Shown piece by piece: positions 45,024 through 54,845 of a stretch of DNA of 64,000 bases. The stretch covers positions 248,001 to 312,000 of the forward strand of contig JAHJBC010000001.1 in the NCBI GenBank assembly GCA_018813765.1, given 5' to 3'. The notes below the pieces were generated by a model. That model was not told the origin of the DNA, did no database searches, and was given only the letters and a program-made list of their open reading frames with translations. A program made the position numbers and the translations under genes. The stretch is from Gammaproteobacteria bacterium. Lineage in GTDB: Bacteria > Pseudomonadota > Gammaproteobacteria > Burkholderiales > Gallionellaceae. How positions within the stretch are numbered: position 1 is the first letter of the stretch; every line of letters starts with the position of its first letter.

Positions 45024-45031
45024 GGCACACC

Positions 45032-45991
45032 ATGACTCAGCACTCAGAACTCAGCACTCAGCACTCGTTACCCAGCACTCAGAACTCGGTACTCAGCACT
45101 CAGCACTCGGTTTCGATGAAGGGAATCATTTTGGCCGGCGGTTCCGGCACCCGCTTGTACCCGATCACGCAGACCATCTCGAAGCAACTGCTGCCGGTTT
45201 ACGACAAGCCGATGATCTACCATCCGCTCACCACGCTGATGCTGGCTGGCATACGCGACATTCTGGTGATCTCCACGCCGCAGGACACGCCGCGCTTTGA
45301 GCAGTTGCTGGGCGACGGTTCGCAGTGGGGGGTGAATTTCTCCTATGCGGTGCAGCCCTCGCCGGACGGTCTGGCGCAGGCTTTCATCATCGGCGAATCC
45401 TTCATCGGCAAGGATTCATGCTCGCTGGTGCTGGGCGACAACATCTTTTACGGCCATGCCTTCGACACGTTGCTGGCGCCCGCCGCCAGCAAGAAGCACG
45501 GCGGCACTGTGTTCGCCTATCATGTACATGACCCCGAGCGTTATGGCGTGGTCGACTTCGACGCGACCGGCCGTGCGCTCAGCATCGAAGAGAAGCCGAA
45601 GCAGCCCAAGTCAAACTACGCGGTCACCGGTCTGTATTTCTATGACAACGATGTGGTGCAGATCGCCAAGTCCATCAAGCCTTCCGCGCGCGGCGAACTG
45701 GAGATCACCACGGTCAACCAGATGTATCTGGAGCGCGGCGACCTCGACGTGCAGGTAATGGGTCGCGGCTATGCCTGGCTGGATACCGGTACGCACGAGT
45801 CGCTGCTGGAAGCTTCCATGTTCATCCAGACGCTGGAGAAGCGGCAGGGTTTGAAGATCGCCTGTCCCGAAGAGATCGCCTACCGCAAGGGCTACATCTC
45901 GGCAGACCAATTGCAGAAGTTGATCGTGCCGCTGGCCAAGAACGGCTACGGGCAATACCTGCAAAGGTTGTTGCAGGAGGATGGCCGCTGA
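45032..45991 (+). CDS. rmlA: Glucose-1-phosphate thymidylyltransferase, with repeat-encoded N-terminal extension
   Basis: The native enzyme starts at Met 45116 ([18 protein letters not shown]) and has 291 residues with the standard nucleotidyltransferase motifs ([15 protein letters not shown]-like [11 protein letters not shown]). It makes dTDP-glucose from glucose-1-phosphate. No ribosome site precedes 45116, which is embedded in repeat R2. An ATG at 45032 has an AAGG site six bases upstream and is in frame, giving a 28-residue Ser/Thr/Gln-rich extension (TQHSELS-type). I therefore list the longer form; translation from 45116 remains possible. Confidence 0.93.
   Translation: MTQHSELSTQHSLPSTQNSVLSTQHSVSMKGIILAGGSGTRLYPITQTISKQLLPVYDKPMIYHPLTTLMLAGIRDILVISTPQDTPRFEQLLGDGSQWGVNFSYAVQPSPDGLAQAFIIGESFIGKDSCSLVLGDNIFYGHAFDTLLAPAASKKHGGTVFAYHVHDPERYGVVDFDATGRALSIEEKPKQPKSNYAVTGLYFYDNDVVQIAKSIKPSARGELEITTVNQMYLERGDLDVQVMGRGYAWLDTGTHESLLEASMFIQTLEKRQGLKIACPEEIAYRKGYISADQLQKLIVPLAKNGYGQYLQRLLQEDGR
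45035..45111. repeat. ACTCAGC heptamer array R2
   Basis: Eleven near-perfect 7-bp units (ACTCAGC, ACTCAGA, ACTCGTT, ACCCAGC, ACTCGGT variants) fill 77 bp between the ATG that follows the four-helix gene and the native RmlA start. Because 21 bp encode seven residues, the array reads as TQHSxLS repeats with no stops. Confidence 0.95.
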
Positions 45992-46539
45992 TGAACATCC
46001 AGCCCACCTCCATCCCAGACCTGCTGATCATCGAACCCCGTGTGTTCGGCGATGACCGCGGATTCTTCTTCGAAAGTTTCAACCAGCGCCGTTTCACCGA
46101 ATTGACCGGTGTGAGCGATGCCTTCGTGCAGGACAATCATTCCAAATCCGCACGCAACGTGCTGCGTGGCCTGCATTACCAGATCAAACAGCCGCAGGGC
46201 AAACTGGTGCGCGTGGTCGCGGGCGAGGTGTTGGACATCGCTGTTGATGTCCGCAAGAGTTCGCCGACTTTCGGCAAGTGGGTCGGCGTGAACCTTTCCG
46301 CCGAGAACAAGAAGATGCTGTGGATCCCCAAAGGTTTCGCGCACGGTTTCGTGGTGCTGAGCGATTCCGCCGAGTTCCTGTACAAGACCACGGATTACTG
46401 GGCGCCCGAGCACGAGCGCTGCATCATCTGGAACGATCCGGATCTGGCGGTGGACTGGAAACTCGGCGGTGCAACACCGCTGTTGTCCGGCAAGGACCAG
46501 GTCGGCAAACGTTTCAGCGAAGCCGAGACCTTCGCATGA
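45991..46539 (+). CDS. rmlC: dTDP-4-dehydrorhamnose 3,5-epimerase
   Basis: The 182-residue cupin-type epimerase has EPRVFGDDRGFFFESFNQRR, VQDNHSKSARNVLRGLHYQ (catalytic His region) and WIPKGFAHGFVVLSD. It epimerises dTDP-4-keto-6-deoxyglucose at C3 and C5. Its start overlaps the rmlA stop (TGATG) and its end overlaps rmlD (ATGA), so rmlA-C-D are tightly coupled. Confidence 0.96.
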   Translation: MNIQPTSIPDLLIIEPRVFGDDRGFFFESFNQRRFTELTGVSDAFVQDNHSKSARNVLRGLHYQIKQPQGKLVRVVAGEVLDIAVDVRKSSPTFGKWVGVNLSAENKKMLWIPKGFAHGFVVLSDSAEFLYKTTDYWAPEHERCIIWNDPDLAVDWKLGGATPLLSGKDQVGKRFSEAETFA

Positions 46540-47441
46540 CCCGCATCCTGCTCACCGGCAAACACGGACAGGTCGGCTGGGAGTTGCAGCGCGCGCTGGG
46601 CACTTCGGCCGATTTGACCGCACTGGATCAGGATGAGCTTGACCTGGCCGATGCGGAGGCGATCAGGCGTACCGTGCGCGAATTGCGTCCCGAGATCATT
46701 ATCAACCCCGCCGCCTATACCGCGGTGGACAAGGCCGAATCAGATGTTGACCTGGCGATGGCGGTGAACGGCATCGCGCCCGGCGTGCTCGGGGAAGAGG
46801 CGCGAAAGCTGGGGGCGGCAATGGTGCATTACTCCACCGACTATGTGTTCGACGGCAGCAAGCCTTCTGCCTACACCGAGGAGGATGAACCCAATCCGCA
46901 AAGCGTCTATGGCAGTACCAAGCTGTTCGGCGAGCGGGCAGTGCGCGCCAGCGGCTGCAAGCACATCATACTGCGCACCAGTTGGGTATACGGCGTTCAT
47001 GGCGGGAATTTCGTGAAGACCATCCTGCGGCTGGCAAAGGAACGCGACGAACTGCGCATCGTCGCTGACCAGTTCGGCGCCCCGACCTGGGCCAGGGACA
47101 TTGCGAACGCGACCGTGCTGGCATTGACTGCCTGGCAGATGAGCGACTGGGATGCCGAGCTGGGCGGGTTGTACCACCTCACCGGCGGCGGCCGCACCAA
47201 CTGGCATGGATTTGCCGAAGAGATCGTGCAACAGGCCCGCAAATACGATGCCGCGCTCGCAGACAAGGCACTCGTCATCAAACCCATCGCCACGCACGAA
47301 TATCCAGTACCCGCGAAACGCCCCGCCAACTCGGTGATGGCGAACGACAGGATCAGGGATACGTTCGGGATCGTGATGCCGGAGTGGCAGGAGAGCGTCG
47401 CAGAGTGTGTGCGACTGATTAAAACAAGTTCTGAGTGCTGA
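46536..47441 (+). CDS. rmlD: dTDP-4-dehydrorhamnose reductase
   Basis: The 301-residue SDR has RILLTGKHGQVGWELQRAL, NPAAYTAVDKAESD, STDYVFDG and YGSTKLFGE with the catalytic Tyr and Lys. It produces dTDP-L-rhamnose. The start at 46536 overlaps rmlC; longer readings into rmlC are rejected. As in rmlB, the last residues and stop (SSEC-stop) come from an ACTCAGC-type repeat. Confidence 0.96.
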   Translation: MTRILLTGKHGQVGWELQRALGTSADLTALDQDELDLADAEAIRRTVRELRPEIIINPAAYTAVDKAESDVDLAMAVNGIAPGVLGEEARKLGAAMVHYSTDYVFDGSKPSAYTEEDEPNPQSVYGSTKLFGERAVRASGCKHIILRTSWVYGVHGGNFVKTILRLAKERDELRIVADQFGAPTWARDIANATVLALTAWQMSDWDAELGGLYHLTGGGRTNWHGFAEEIVQQARKYDAALADKALVIKPIATHEYPVPAKRPANSVMANDRIRDTFGIVMPEWQESVAECVRLIKTSSEC

Positions 47442-47562
47442 GTTCTGGGTGCTGAGTTCTGGGTGCTGAGTGTTCGCCGCTCCAGAGTGCTTTTACTCAG
47501 TACTCAGCACTCACGACTCAGCACTGGGTTTTACTCAGCACCCAGAACTCAGCACTCAGTAC
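47427..47562. repeat. ACTCAGC heptamer array R3 between convergent genes
   Basis: GAGTGCTGAG/TTCTGGGTGCTGAG units run from the rmlD end, followed by reverse-complement CTCAGTACTCAGCACTC and CTCAGCACCCAGAACTC units up to 47562, 2 bp before the tolC stop. The inverted layout could fold into large hairpins and may act as a transcription barrier or terminator between rmlD and tolC. Confidence 0.9.
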
Positions 47563-47564
47563 TA

Positions 47565-48890
47565 TTATTTAAGTGCCTGATTAACCCGCTTCAAATCCTC
47601 TTCCCCCAGACTCCCCACCGCCGCTTTCAACCGTAGCTGGCTCAGCAGGAAGTTGTATTCCGCCAGGTACAGATCGCGCCTTGTGGAATAAGCCTGTTGC
47701 TGCGCGTTGAGCACGTCGAGGTTGGTGCGCACGCCCACTTCATGGCCGAGCTTGCTCGCTTCGAGCAGGCTTTCGCTGGACTTCAATGCCTGTTGCAGCG
47801 CCTGCACCTGGGCGATGCCGTTCACCACGCCAAGATAGGCCTGACGGGTCTGCAGTTCGACGTTGCGGGTGGCGTTGTCCAGTTCATGGCGGGCGCGTTC
47901 GCGGTTGGCTGCGGCTTCGCGCCATTTGGATTGGGTGGCGCCGCCCTGGAACAGCGGCAGGTTGAGTTGTACGCCGACGCTGGTGGCGCGGGTGTCGGCC
48001 GGGCCGCCGGTGGTGCTGTTGTAGTCGGTGTGGCTCTTGTTGTAGTTGGCGACGAGGTCGACGGTGGGCAGGTGGCCGCCGCGGTTGCGGTCGACTTCCT
48101 TGTCGGCCAGTTCGTCGGCTGCCCTTGCGATGGTGAGCTGGTGGTTGCCGAGGCGGGCATTTTCCACCCATTGCTCAACGCTGGCGGGTTGCGGTGTTTC
48201 AAGCGCCAGGCGCTGGCCCAGCGGGTCGAGCTGGCCGGGGGCGGCGTTGATGAGTTGTTGCAGGCTGCGGCGTGTGACTTCGAGGTTGCTCCAGGCGGCG
48301 ATCTCCTGGGCGACGATGAGGTCGTAGCGGGCCTGGGCTTCGTGAGTGTCGGTGATGGTGGCGGTGCCGACTTCGAAGTTGCGTTTGGCCTGTTCGAGCT
48401 GTTCGGCGATGGCGGTCTTTTGCGCGGCGGCGAGCTGGACGCTGTCCTGGGCGATCAATACGTCGAAGTAGGCCTGGGCGGTGCGCAACACAAGATCTTG
48501 TTCGGCGAGTTTGTACTGGGCTTCGCTCTGCATGACCTGGAGGTCGGATTCGACGTAGAGGGCCCAGTTCTGTTCGCGGAACAGGGGTTGCACGAGGCTG
48601 ACGCCATAGCCGTGGCTGTTGTATTTGGCGTTGCTGTCGGAGGGCGGGGAACCCGCAGTGGTGGTGACGTCGTTGCGTGTGCTGTTGGCGGTGAGGTTAA
48701 CGCTGGGCAGCATGAGGGCGCGGCCCTGGGTGAGCTTCTCCTGTCCGGCATCGCGCGCGGCGCGGGCGCTCGCAAACACGGCGTCCTGGCTCTGGGCGGC
48801 ATGGTAGATGTCGAGCAGGTCGGCGGCGTAAGCCACGGGACTGAGGCCGAGGGCCAGCAACACGCTGAGGGTAATTCTGGATAGCTTCAT
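47565..48890 (-). CDS. tolC: TolC-family outer-membrane efflux protein
   Basis: The 441-residue protein has a signal peptide (RITLSVLLALGLSPVAYA) and two repeats of the outer-membrane factor domain (DLVLRTAQAYFDVLIAQDSV; QTRQAYLGVVNGIAQVQAL). It forms a trimeric channel for type I secretion and efflux. A GGAG site precedes the ATG. No inner-membrane pump genes are adjacent, so it probably serves several systems. A perfect AT-rich inverted repeat 12 bp upstream of the start may be its operator. Confidence 0.93.
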   Translation of the reverse strand: MKLSRITLSVLLALGLSPVAYAADLLDIYHAAQSQDAVFASARAARDAGQEKLTQGRALMLPSVNLTANSTRNDVTTTAGSPPSDSNAKYNSHGYGVSLVQPLFREQNWALYVESDLQVMQSEAQYKLAEQDLVLRTAQAYFDVLIAQDSVQLAAAQKTAIAEQLEQAKRNFEVGTATITDTHEAQARYDLIVAQEIAAWSNLEVTRRSLQQLINAAPGQLDPLGQRLALETPQPASVEQWVENARLGNHQLTIARAADELADKEVDRNRGGHLPTVDLVANYNKSHTDYNSTTGGPADTRATSVGVQLNLPLFQGGATQSKWREAAANRERARHELDNATRNVELQTRQAYLGVVNGIAQVQALQQALKSSESLLEASKLGHEVGVRTNLDVLNAQQQAYSTRRDLYLAEYNFLLSQLRLKAAVGSLGEEDLKRVNQALK

Positions 48891-48902
48891 CGCTTGCTCC
48901 GT

Positions 48903-48922
48903 ATATTAGAATTTTCTAATAT
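48903..48922. promoter_or_regulatory. Inverted repeat upstream of tolC (putative operator)
   Basis: ATATTAGAA-TT-TTCTAATAT is a perfect 9-bp inverted repeat ending 12 bp before the tolC start codon. Size and symmetry fit a dimeric repressor of the TetR or MarR kind that blocks initiation. No such regulator is encoded next to it. Confidence 0.5.
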
Positions 48923-48984
48923 TACATGGTGCGACTACTGTTTACAAGCTGGAGCCAATTTGAGGGCATGTCACCAACCAGCTT

Positions 48985-49079
48985 CCCCCTTTAGAAAAGG
49001 GGGATAAGAGGGGGATTTGAAAATGCGGCATAGCTCATCCTCCCGCAAATCCCCCCTGCCCCCCTTTGATAAAGGGGGG
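48985..49079. repeat. G/C-run hairpins between pcm and tolC
   Basis: Two hairpins of dispersed-repeat type occupy the gap: CCCCCTTT...AAAGGGGG at 48985-49003 and CCCCCCTTT-GAT-AAAGGGGGG at 49059-49079. They lie after the pcm stop and may reduce read-through into tolC. Confidence 0.65.
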
Positions 49080-49089
49080 TTGCAACCAA

Positions 49090-49743
49090 TCAGAAAACGA
49101 ACCGCTCCGGCTGCGGTGCATTCACCAGCGGCGTGACACAGGTCTCGAACAGCACGGTGGTCTCGAACACGCCGGGCGCGACGCAGGTGACCAGCGTGCC
49201 CTGCATCGCCGGTGCGTCGCCAACGACGGCGAACAGCCTGCCGCCGACATTGAGCATCGCGTAAAAGGATTCCGGCGGCAGCGGTACCGAGCCGGTCAGC
49301 ACGATGGCGTCGTATTTCTCGCCGCCCCAGCCTTTGGAGGCGTCGCCGACTTCAAGCGTGATGTTGTCGTAGTGGTGCGCGGCCAGGCTGCGCTCGGCTC
49401 GCGTGCTCAGGTCCTGCACCAGTTCCACGCTGGTGACATGCGCCGCCATGCGCGACAGCAGCGCGGTGAGGTAACCGCTGCCAGTGCCCACTTCCAGCAC
49501 ACGGTCGGTGGTCTTCAGCTTGAGCGCCTGCAGTGCGCGCGCTTCCAGCTTGGGCGACCACATCGATGCGCCGTGACCGAGCGGGATCTCCACATCCATG
49601 AAAGCCAGCGACTGTTTGTCCACCGGCACGAATTGTTCGCGTTTGACCTTCTTGACGAGGTCGAGCACAGTCATATCCAGAACGTCCCAGGGACGTATCT
49701 GTTGTTCCACCATATTGAAGCGAGCGAGTTCCACGTTGTTCAT
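49090..49743 (-). CDS. pcm: Protein-L-isoaspartate O-methyltransferase
   Basis: The 217-residue SAM methyltransferase starts with MVEQQIRPWDVLD and has VLEVGTGSGYLTALLSRMA as motif I, VTSVELVQDLS and YDAIVLTGSVP. It repairs isoaspartyl residues in proteins; the short form with VLEVGTGSG fits Pcm relatives in Proteobacteria that lie next to tolC. A GGGGG ribosome site precedes the ATG. Confidence 0.9.
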   Translation of the reverse strand: MNNVELARFNMVEQQIRPWDVLDMTVLDLVKKVKREQFVPVDKQSLAFMDVEIPLGHGASMWSPKLEARALQALKLKTTDRVLEVGTGSGYLTALLSRMAAHVTSVELVQDLSTRAERSLAAHHYDNITLEVGDASKGWGGEKYDAIVLTGSVPLPPESFYAMLNVGGRLFAVVGDAPAMQGTLVTCVAPGVFETTVLFETCVTPLVNAPQPERFVF

Positions 49744-49853
49744 CCCCCTGTCCCCTTGCTGCGTAAGTGTTATTGGCGAAGGCGCAGTATAACAAGCACT
49801 TTCGGCCCGCTCAAAGCATTAAACCGGGATAATTCATTCCCACCGAACCAGTT

Positions 49854-49876
49854 CCCTCCCCCTTGCAGGGGGAGGG
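49854..49876. repeat. CCCTCCCCC palindromic repeat
   Basis: CCCTCCCCC-TTGCA-GGGGGAGGG is a hairpin of the same class as repeats at 55305-55425. It lies in the 352-bp gap between pcm and thiC, which also holds the thiC riboswitch. Confidence 0.6.
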
Positions 49877-49982
49877 GTAGGGTGGGGGTAGAGACGTGGC
49901 AACACGCCGACTCTACCTCCATCCCAGCCTTTCCCGACCCAAATCGTCAACTTGCCTTCGCCCCGCCTTTCCAGTACCTTGC

Positions 49983-51964
<1,982 letters not shown>

Positions 51965-52000
51965 GTGCTGGCTGGCTTTTCCCTTCTGCGGGGGCAATTT

Positions 52001-52027
52001 CAGTCGGTTACATTTTGTAACCGACTG
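52001..52027. repeat. Perfect inverted repeat downstream of thiC
   Basis: CAGTCGGTTACA-TTT-TGTAACCGACTG is a perfect 12-bp inverted repeat in the short gap between the convergent thiC and dinD. Its core resembles palindromes upstream of dinD and the BRO fragment. It could serve as a terminator stem, though no U-run follows directly, or as a protein site. Confidence 0.6.
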
Positions 52028-52055
52028 ACTGCGTCTTTAGTTTAGTCGCTTCGCT

Positions 52056-52913
52056 TCAAATTTTCGGATGCTTATTTTTCCCCGGCATCTTCTTGCTGCT
52101 TTCCAATTCCTTAATGCTCGCCTCTGGTGTGGGCAATGCTTCAGGCATGGTACCGCCCAGATCGGCGATAGTCTCGCGCACTTTCTTGCCAACTTCGTAG
52201 TGGGTCTTGTTGGCGCTTTGCTTGCCGCTCACCTTGTCGCGACGCAGTTTCTCTTCCGTTTGCGTAGCGCGGAACAGGTTAGCAGCGAGTTCGGTGCTGC
52301 CCATGTGGTCGAGGATTTTCTGACTTTTCTTCAGCCCTTTCGCTGCGTGAATGTCCTTGGCCCCGCGCCCGCCATACAAACCTTTGTAACCGTGATCCTG
52401 AAAGATGGCGTAGTCCAGCGGCGTTTCCACTCCGGCATCCTTGGCCGCAGCGGCAAGGTGTTTGTTGTGCTCGGAGAGCTCATTGCGAATCGCCATGCGC
52501 TTTTCGTCTTCCGATAGCCGGGCGAAGGCTTCGTTGTCGCGCAGCTCCTGCCGCCGGGTCTGCATGGCGAAATAGGTCTGGCCGTTGGCAATGACCGGCT
52601 TGGAGGGGTCGCCGTTCTGGACGATGAGGTAGCAGGCATAGCGCGAGAGGCGGAAATCTTCGATTTCGCGCTTTGCGCTCGAGCCGATGTCAACCATTTT
52701 TACCGTTTGGGAAAAATGGTCACTGATCCCGTGATCGGACTGGCGGCAGGCTTCCATTGCCTTTTCGATCACGCGCTTGAATTTGTCCCAAGTTGTGTAT
52801 TCCAGCAAGGGTTGCAGGTCGCGTGCCAGCCAGTACTCGCTTCCATCTGCTTCGAACTGGCGGATGCTCTCGAAGGTCTGGTGATGCTGGTTTACAACGC
52901 GCTTGTTTGCCAT
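52056..52913 (-). CDS. dinD: DNA-damage-inducible protein D-like (DinD) with BRO-N domain
   Basis: The 285-residue protein has an N-terminal BRO-like domain (GSEYWLARDLQPLLEYTTWD, KFKRVIEKAMEAC). The DinD body follows: RLSRYACYLIVQNGDPSKP, AIFQDHGYKGLYGG and GSTELAANLFRATQTEEKLR. E. coli DinD inhibits RecA filament activity. A GGAG site precedes the ATG. I see no LexA box upstream; instead a perfect 17-bp palindrome lies 50 bp before the start. The gene is part of a small insertion flanked by copies of the thiC 3' end. Confidence 0.9.
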   Translation of the reverse strand: MANKRVVNQHHQTFESIRQFEADGSEYWLARDLQPLLEYTTWDKFKRVIEKAMEACRQSDHGISDHFSQTVKMVDIGSSAKREIEDFRLSRYACYLIVQNGDPSKPVIANGQTYFAMQTRRQELRDNEAFARLSEDEKRMAIRNELSEHNKHLAAAAKDAGVETPLDYAIFQDHGYKGLYGGRGAKDIHAAKGLKKSQKILDHMGSTELAANLFRATQTEEKLRRDKVSGKQSANKTHYEVGKKVRETIADLGGTMPEALPTPEASIKELESSKKMPGKNKHPKI

Positions 52914-53164
52914 GTGTCACTCCTTGTGCCGGCCTTGCCATTGCCAGCGGTCATTTTCAGTCGGTGACAATTTGTCACCAGTTGACTACCTTCCTTGCCC
53001 AGCCGCTCTTTCAGCTTGTTCCAGTATTTTCTGGCGGCCTGATAATCCGGCTGTTGCGTCAACACCTGCACGATATCCACGACCGAGAACCACCACGTCT
53101 CAGTGGCCTCGTCATACACGCGACGGATTTCATGCTCTTCAATAATGGCTGGCTGGGGTTGCAT
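52892..53164 (-). pseudogene. BRO-N family protein, truncated
   Basis: A 90-residue product starts with a typical phage-type BRO-N sequence (EEHEIRRVYDEATETWWFSV, DIVQVLTQQPDYQAARKYWN, KLKERLGKEGSQLVTNCHRL). It loses similarity after about residue 70, running into the dinD ribosome site and start. Related full proteins are much longer, so the 3' part has been lost, perhaps by replacement with dinD. An AAGGAG site precedes the ATG. Confidence 0.7.
52963..52979. promoter_or_regulatory. Palindrome upstream of dinD (putative operator)
   Basis: GGTGACAA-T-TTGTCACC is a perfect 17-bp palindrome whose near edge is 50 bp before the dinD start. A partial copy occupies a similar position before the BRO gene (53209-53227). 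Confidence 0.5.
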
Positions 53165-53208
53165 AGTCCGAACTCCTTGTTCATGGACGCCAAGGGGGCT
53201 AATTCGAC

Positions 53209-53227
53209 TGGCGACAACTTGTCACAG
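53209..53227. promoter_or_regulatory. Palindrome upstream of the BRO gene (putative operator)
   Basis: TGGCGACAACTTGTCACAG has the same GACAA-x-TTGTC core as the palindrome before dinD and lies about 45 bp upstream of the BRO start. The shared core and spacing suggest one regulator for both genes. Confidence 0.4.
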
Positions 53228-53290
53228 GTTGGCAAAATGACAACCGCATCGTAGAGAACGTTCGTTCTGATGTCAATTGCGGCACAAGCC

Positions 53291-53430
53291 CGCTCGATGG
53301 CGATCAGCCAGGACGTGCGCGACTTCGCCGCCGCGCAGGGCATCGCAGAAGCAGAGGCACTGGCGAAAGGGATGGATGTGAAGTCGGTGGAGTTTGTGAA
53401 GCAGGGGGCGGAGGTTTTTCACAAGGCGTG
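53291..53430 (+). repeat. Duplicated thiC 3' end (140 bp)
   Basis: This stretch copies 51825-51964 of thiC with only about half a dozen mismatches (shared GCCAGGACGTGCGCGACTTC and so on), up to the final Lys-Ala codons. It is not translated as a gene. Together with the real thiC end it brackets 1.3 kb carrying dinD and the BRO fragment. The rest of the 295-bp gap holds only the palindrome above. Confidence 0.95.
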
Positions 53431-53459
53431 ATGAGTCTCCGAAGGCTATGCCGCTATCG

Positions 53460-53846
53460 TTACTGCCAGAAGCAAGTTTCAAAATTTGGGGATAGTGAAT
53501 AATCCCATTTATTCACCGCTTGAAAAGTCTTGAGCAATTGCGACAGTTCCCCAAATAGCGGCATGGATTTCTGTTCTTCCTCGGTTGCCGCACGAAGTGC
53601 TACAAACTCGTGTAGCGCATGATCGTCGTCGGTGGGGCCTCCCGATAAAGCCCACAATTCTTTATACACTGGCGGGATGCCGACTTGCTCCGCGACAAAG
53701 TACTCGTCCGATTCCAAACATGCCTTCAGGGCGGCAACGTCTTCATGCGCAGGCTCTCCTGATAAAAGAAGTGAGCCCCACGCTTTGTAGTTCGACCCGT
53801 CGCGGTACATATAGTCGAAAATGCAATAAGCGGTCTCGACGTGCAT
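53460..53846 (-). CDS. Hypothetical protein (128 residues)
   Basis: I do not recognise the family. The acidic soluble protein begins MHVETAYCIFDYMYRDGSNYKAWGS and has Trp/Tyr-rich segments (PPVYKELWALSGG, WDYSLSPNF). I use ATG 53846, which overlaps the HNH gene stop; an earlier start at 53894 would overlap by 49 bp. The tight coupling suggests the pair works together, possibly as a nuclease with a partner or immunity protein, but nothing in the sequence proves that. Confidence 0.55.
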   Translation of the reverse strand: MHVETAYCIFDYMYRDGSNYKAWGSLLLSGEPAHEDVAALKACLESDEYFVAEQVGIPPVYKELWALSGGPTDDDHALHEFVALRAATEEEQKSMPLFGELSQLLKTFQAVNKWDYSLSPNFETCFWQ

Positions 53847-54631
53847 CACAGTGATCTTGTCCTGTTGTCTACGAAGTGCACATTCCGATGCCACTCGATG
53901 AATTCCTTCTGAGGCGTAAAACGCTCAGGCAACTCTATCCGCTTCCCATCTAGCGGAATAAATACTTCCATTACAAACGGCTCCTTGTTCCGCTTCAGTT
54001 CTGCCGAAACAACAACCTTCATATCTTCGGAAAGAGTTATCAGCCCCTTATCAAATGCCCGGTCATGTATGGCCGACAAACAAAGGCCATTGCTCGGATT
54101 TAGTCGATTGGCCTTGTCTTGACTCCATGGCACGATGTGGCTGGCAATCAGCAAACGAGATTCGGATAGTCCAGACATGCAACAGCGCCCGCGGTAGCTA
54201 CTCAACACTGCACGGCGGAAGAAGCTTTGCTTGATGCGTTGTTCGGTTACGACTTTGCGTGTCTCACCTGTGAAGTCCTCTGGAATGAGCTGCTCATCAG
54301 CCTCGTCCATCGACTGTGCATCAGTGTCCAATTTTCGCCTGAGCAATTCGCTCTCTACTGCAAGCGCTTCCCAGTCGGCATGAAATTCATCCCATATCTC
54401 TCGGTCAAGATTTGACGCCCCCTCAAGCCCTTTTCGGCCTGTGCTCGTGATGGCCGGATCAAGGCTGGCGAAGTTGCTCAGCTTCATCGCCACGGCTCCG
54501 GGCGTTCGCCCTATCAAGCCCGCAAGCTTGATGACTTCTGGTGTGCGCATATCTAGTTTGCCGAATGGCAGTTGGCAATATAGATGGAATGCGAGCTTGA
54601 GTTGTTCCTTTGTCCAGCGGTTTGCAGCCAT
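53846..54631 (-). CDS. HNH endonuclease domain protein
   Basis: The 261-residue protein has an N-terminal helical domain (WTKEQLKLAFHLYCQLPFGK, IGRTPGAVAMKLSNFASL) and a C-terminal HNH domain (CMSGLSESRLLIASHIVPWS, LNPSNGLCLSAIHDRAFDKG) with the expected His and Asn residues. Such proteins occur alone or beside restriction/defence genes. A GGAGG ribosome site precedes the ATG. It overlaps the small hypothetical gene downstream. The 214-bp gap upstream (54632-54845) shows nothing recognisable. Confidence 0.85.
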   Translation of the reverse strand: MAANRWTKEQLKLAFHLYCQLPFGKLDMRTPEVIKLAGLIGRTPGAVAMKLSNFASLDPAITSTGRKGLEGASNLDREIWDEFHADWEALAVESELLRRKLDTDAQSMDEADEQLIPEDFTGETRKVVTEQRIKQSFFRRAVLSSYRGRCCMSGLSESRLLIASHIVPWSQDKANRLNPSNGLCLSAIHDRAFDKGLITLSEDMKVVVSAELKRNKEPFVMEVFIPLDGKRIELPERFTPQKEFIEWHRNVHFVDNRTRSL

Positions 54632-54845
54632 AAAAACCTCCAGTGGCTCGATCCGGTGCGCGACCGAAGCTTTGAGTTTTGAAATTCAGCGGGCAGTTTA
54701 GCCTGGTATTCAGCCGTTTACACTACGTCATTTCAAGCGCATTAATTGCTGGGAATGCTTGCGGACAGTCTGTCACCATTTTTTCCCAGCGTCTGATGTT
54801 CAGCGTCAAGGTAAACTGCTAAACACTAAATATTCGCTTGTCCAG

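Noticed and set aside
44664-45111. Diversity-generating retroelement (Avd-like four-helix gene beside repeats)
   Set aside because: No reverse transcriptase, template repeat or variable repeat pair is present; the protein fits the 23S-IVP family.
44501-47562. CRISPR array
   Set aside because: The ACTCAGC units are contiguous 7-bp repeats without unique spacers, and no cas genes are present.
47697-48884. 395-codon open frame opposite tolC
   Set aside because: Mirror of tolC codon bias; Val/Gly/Ala-rich, no start signal or family resemblance.
52914-53164. LexA box upstream of dinD
   Set aside because: No CTG-N10-CAG site with acceptable flanks was found; the palindromes there have a GACAA/TTGTC core instead.
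53273-53482. Small minus-strand gene over the thiC duplication
   Set aside because: It is the antisense of the duplicated thiC tail and has no independent support.
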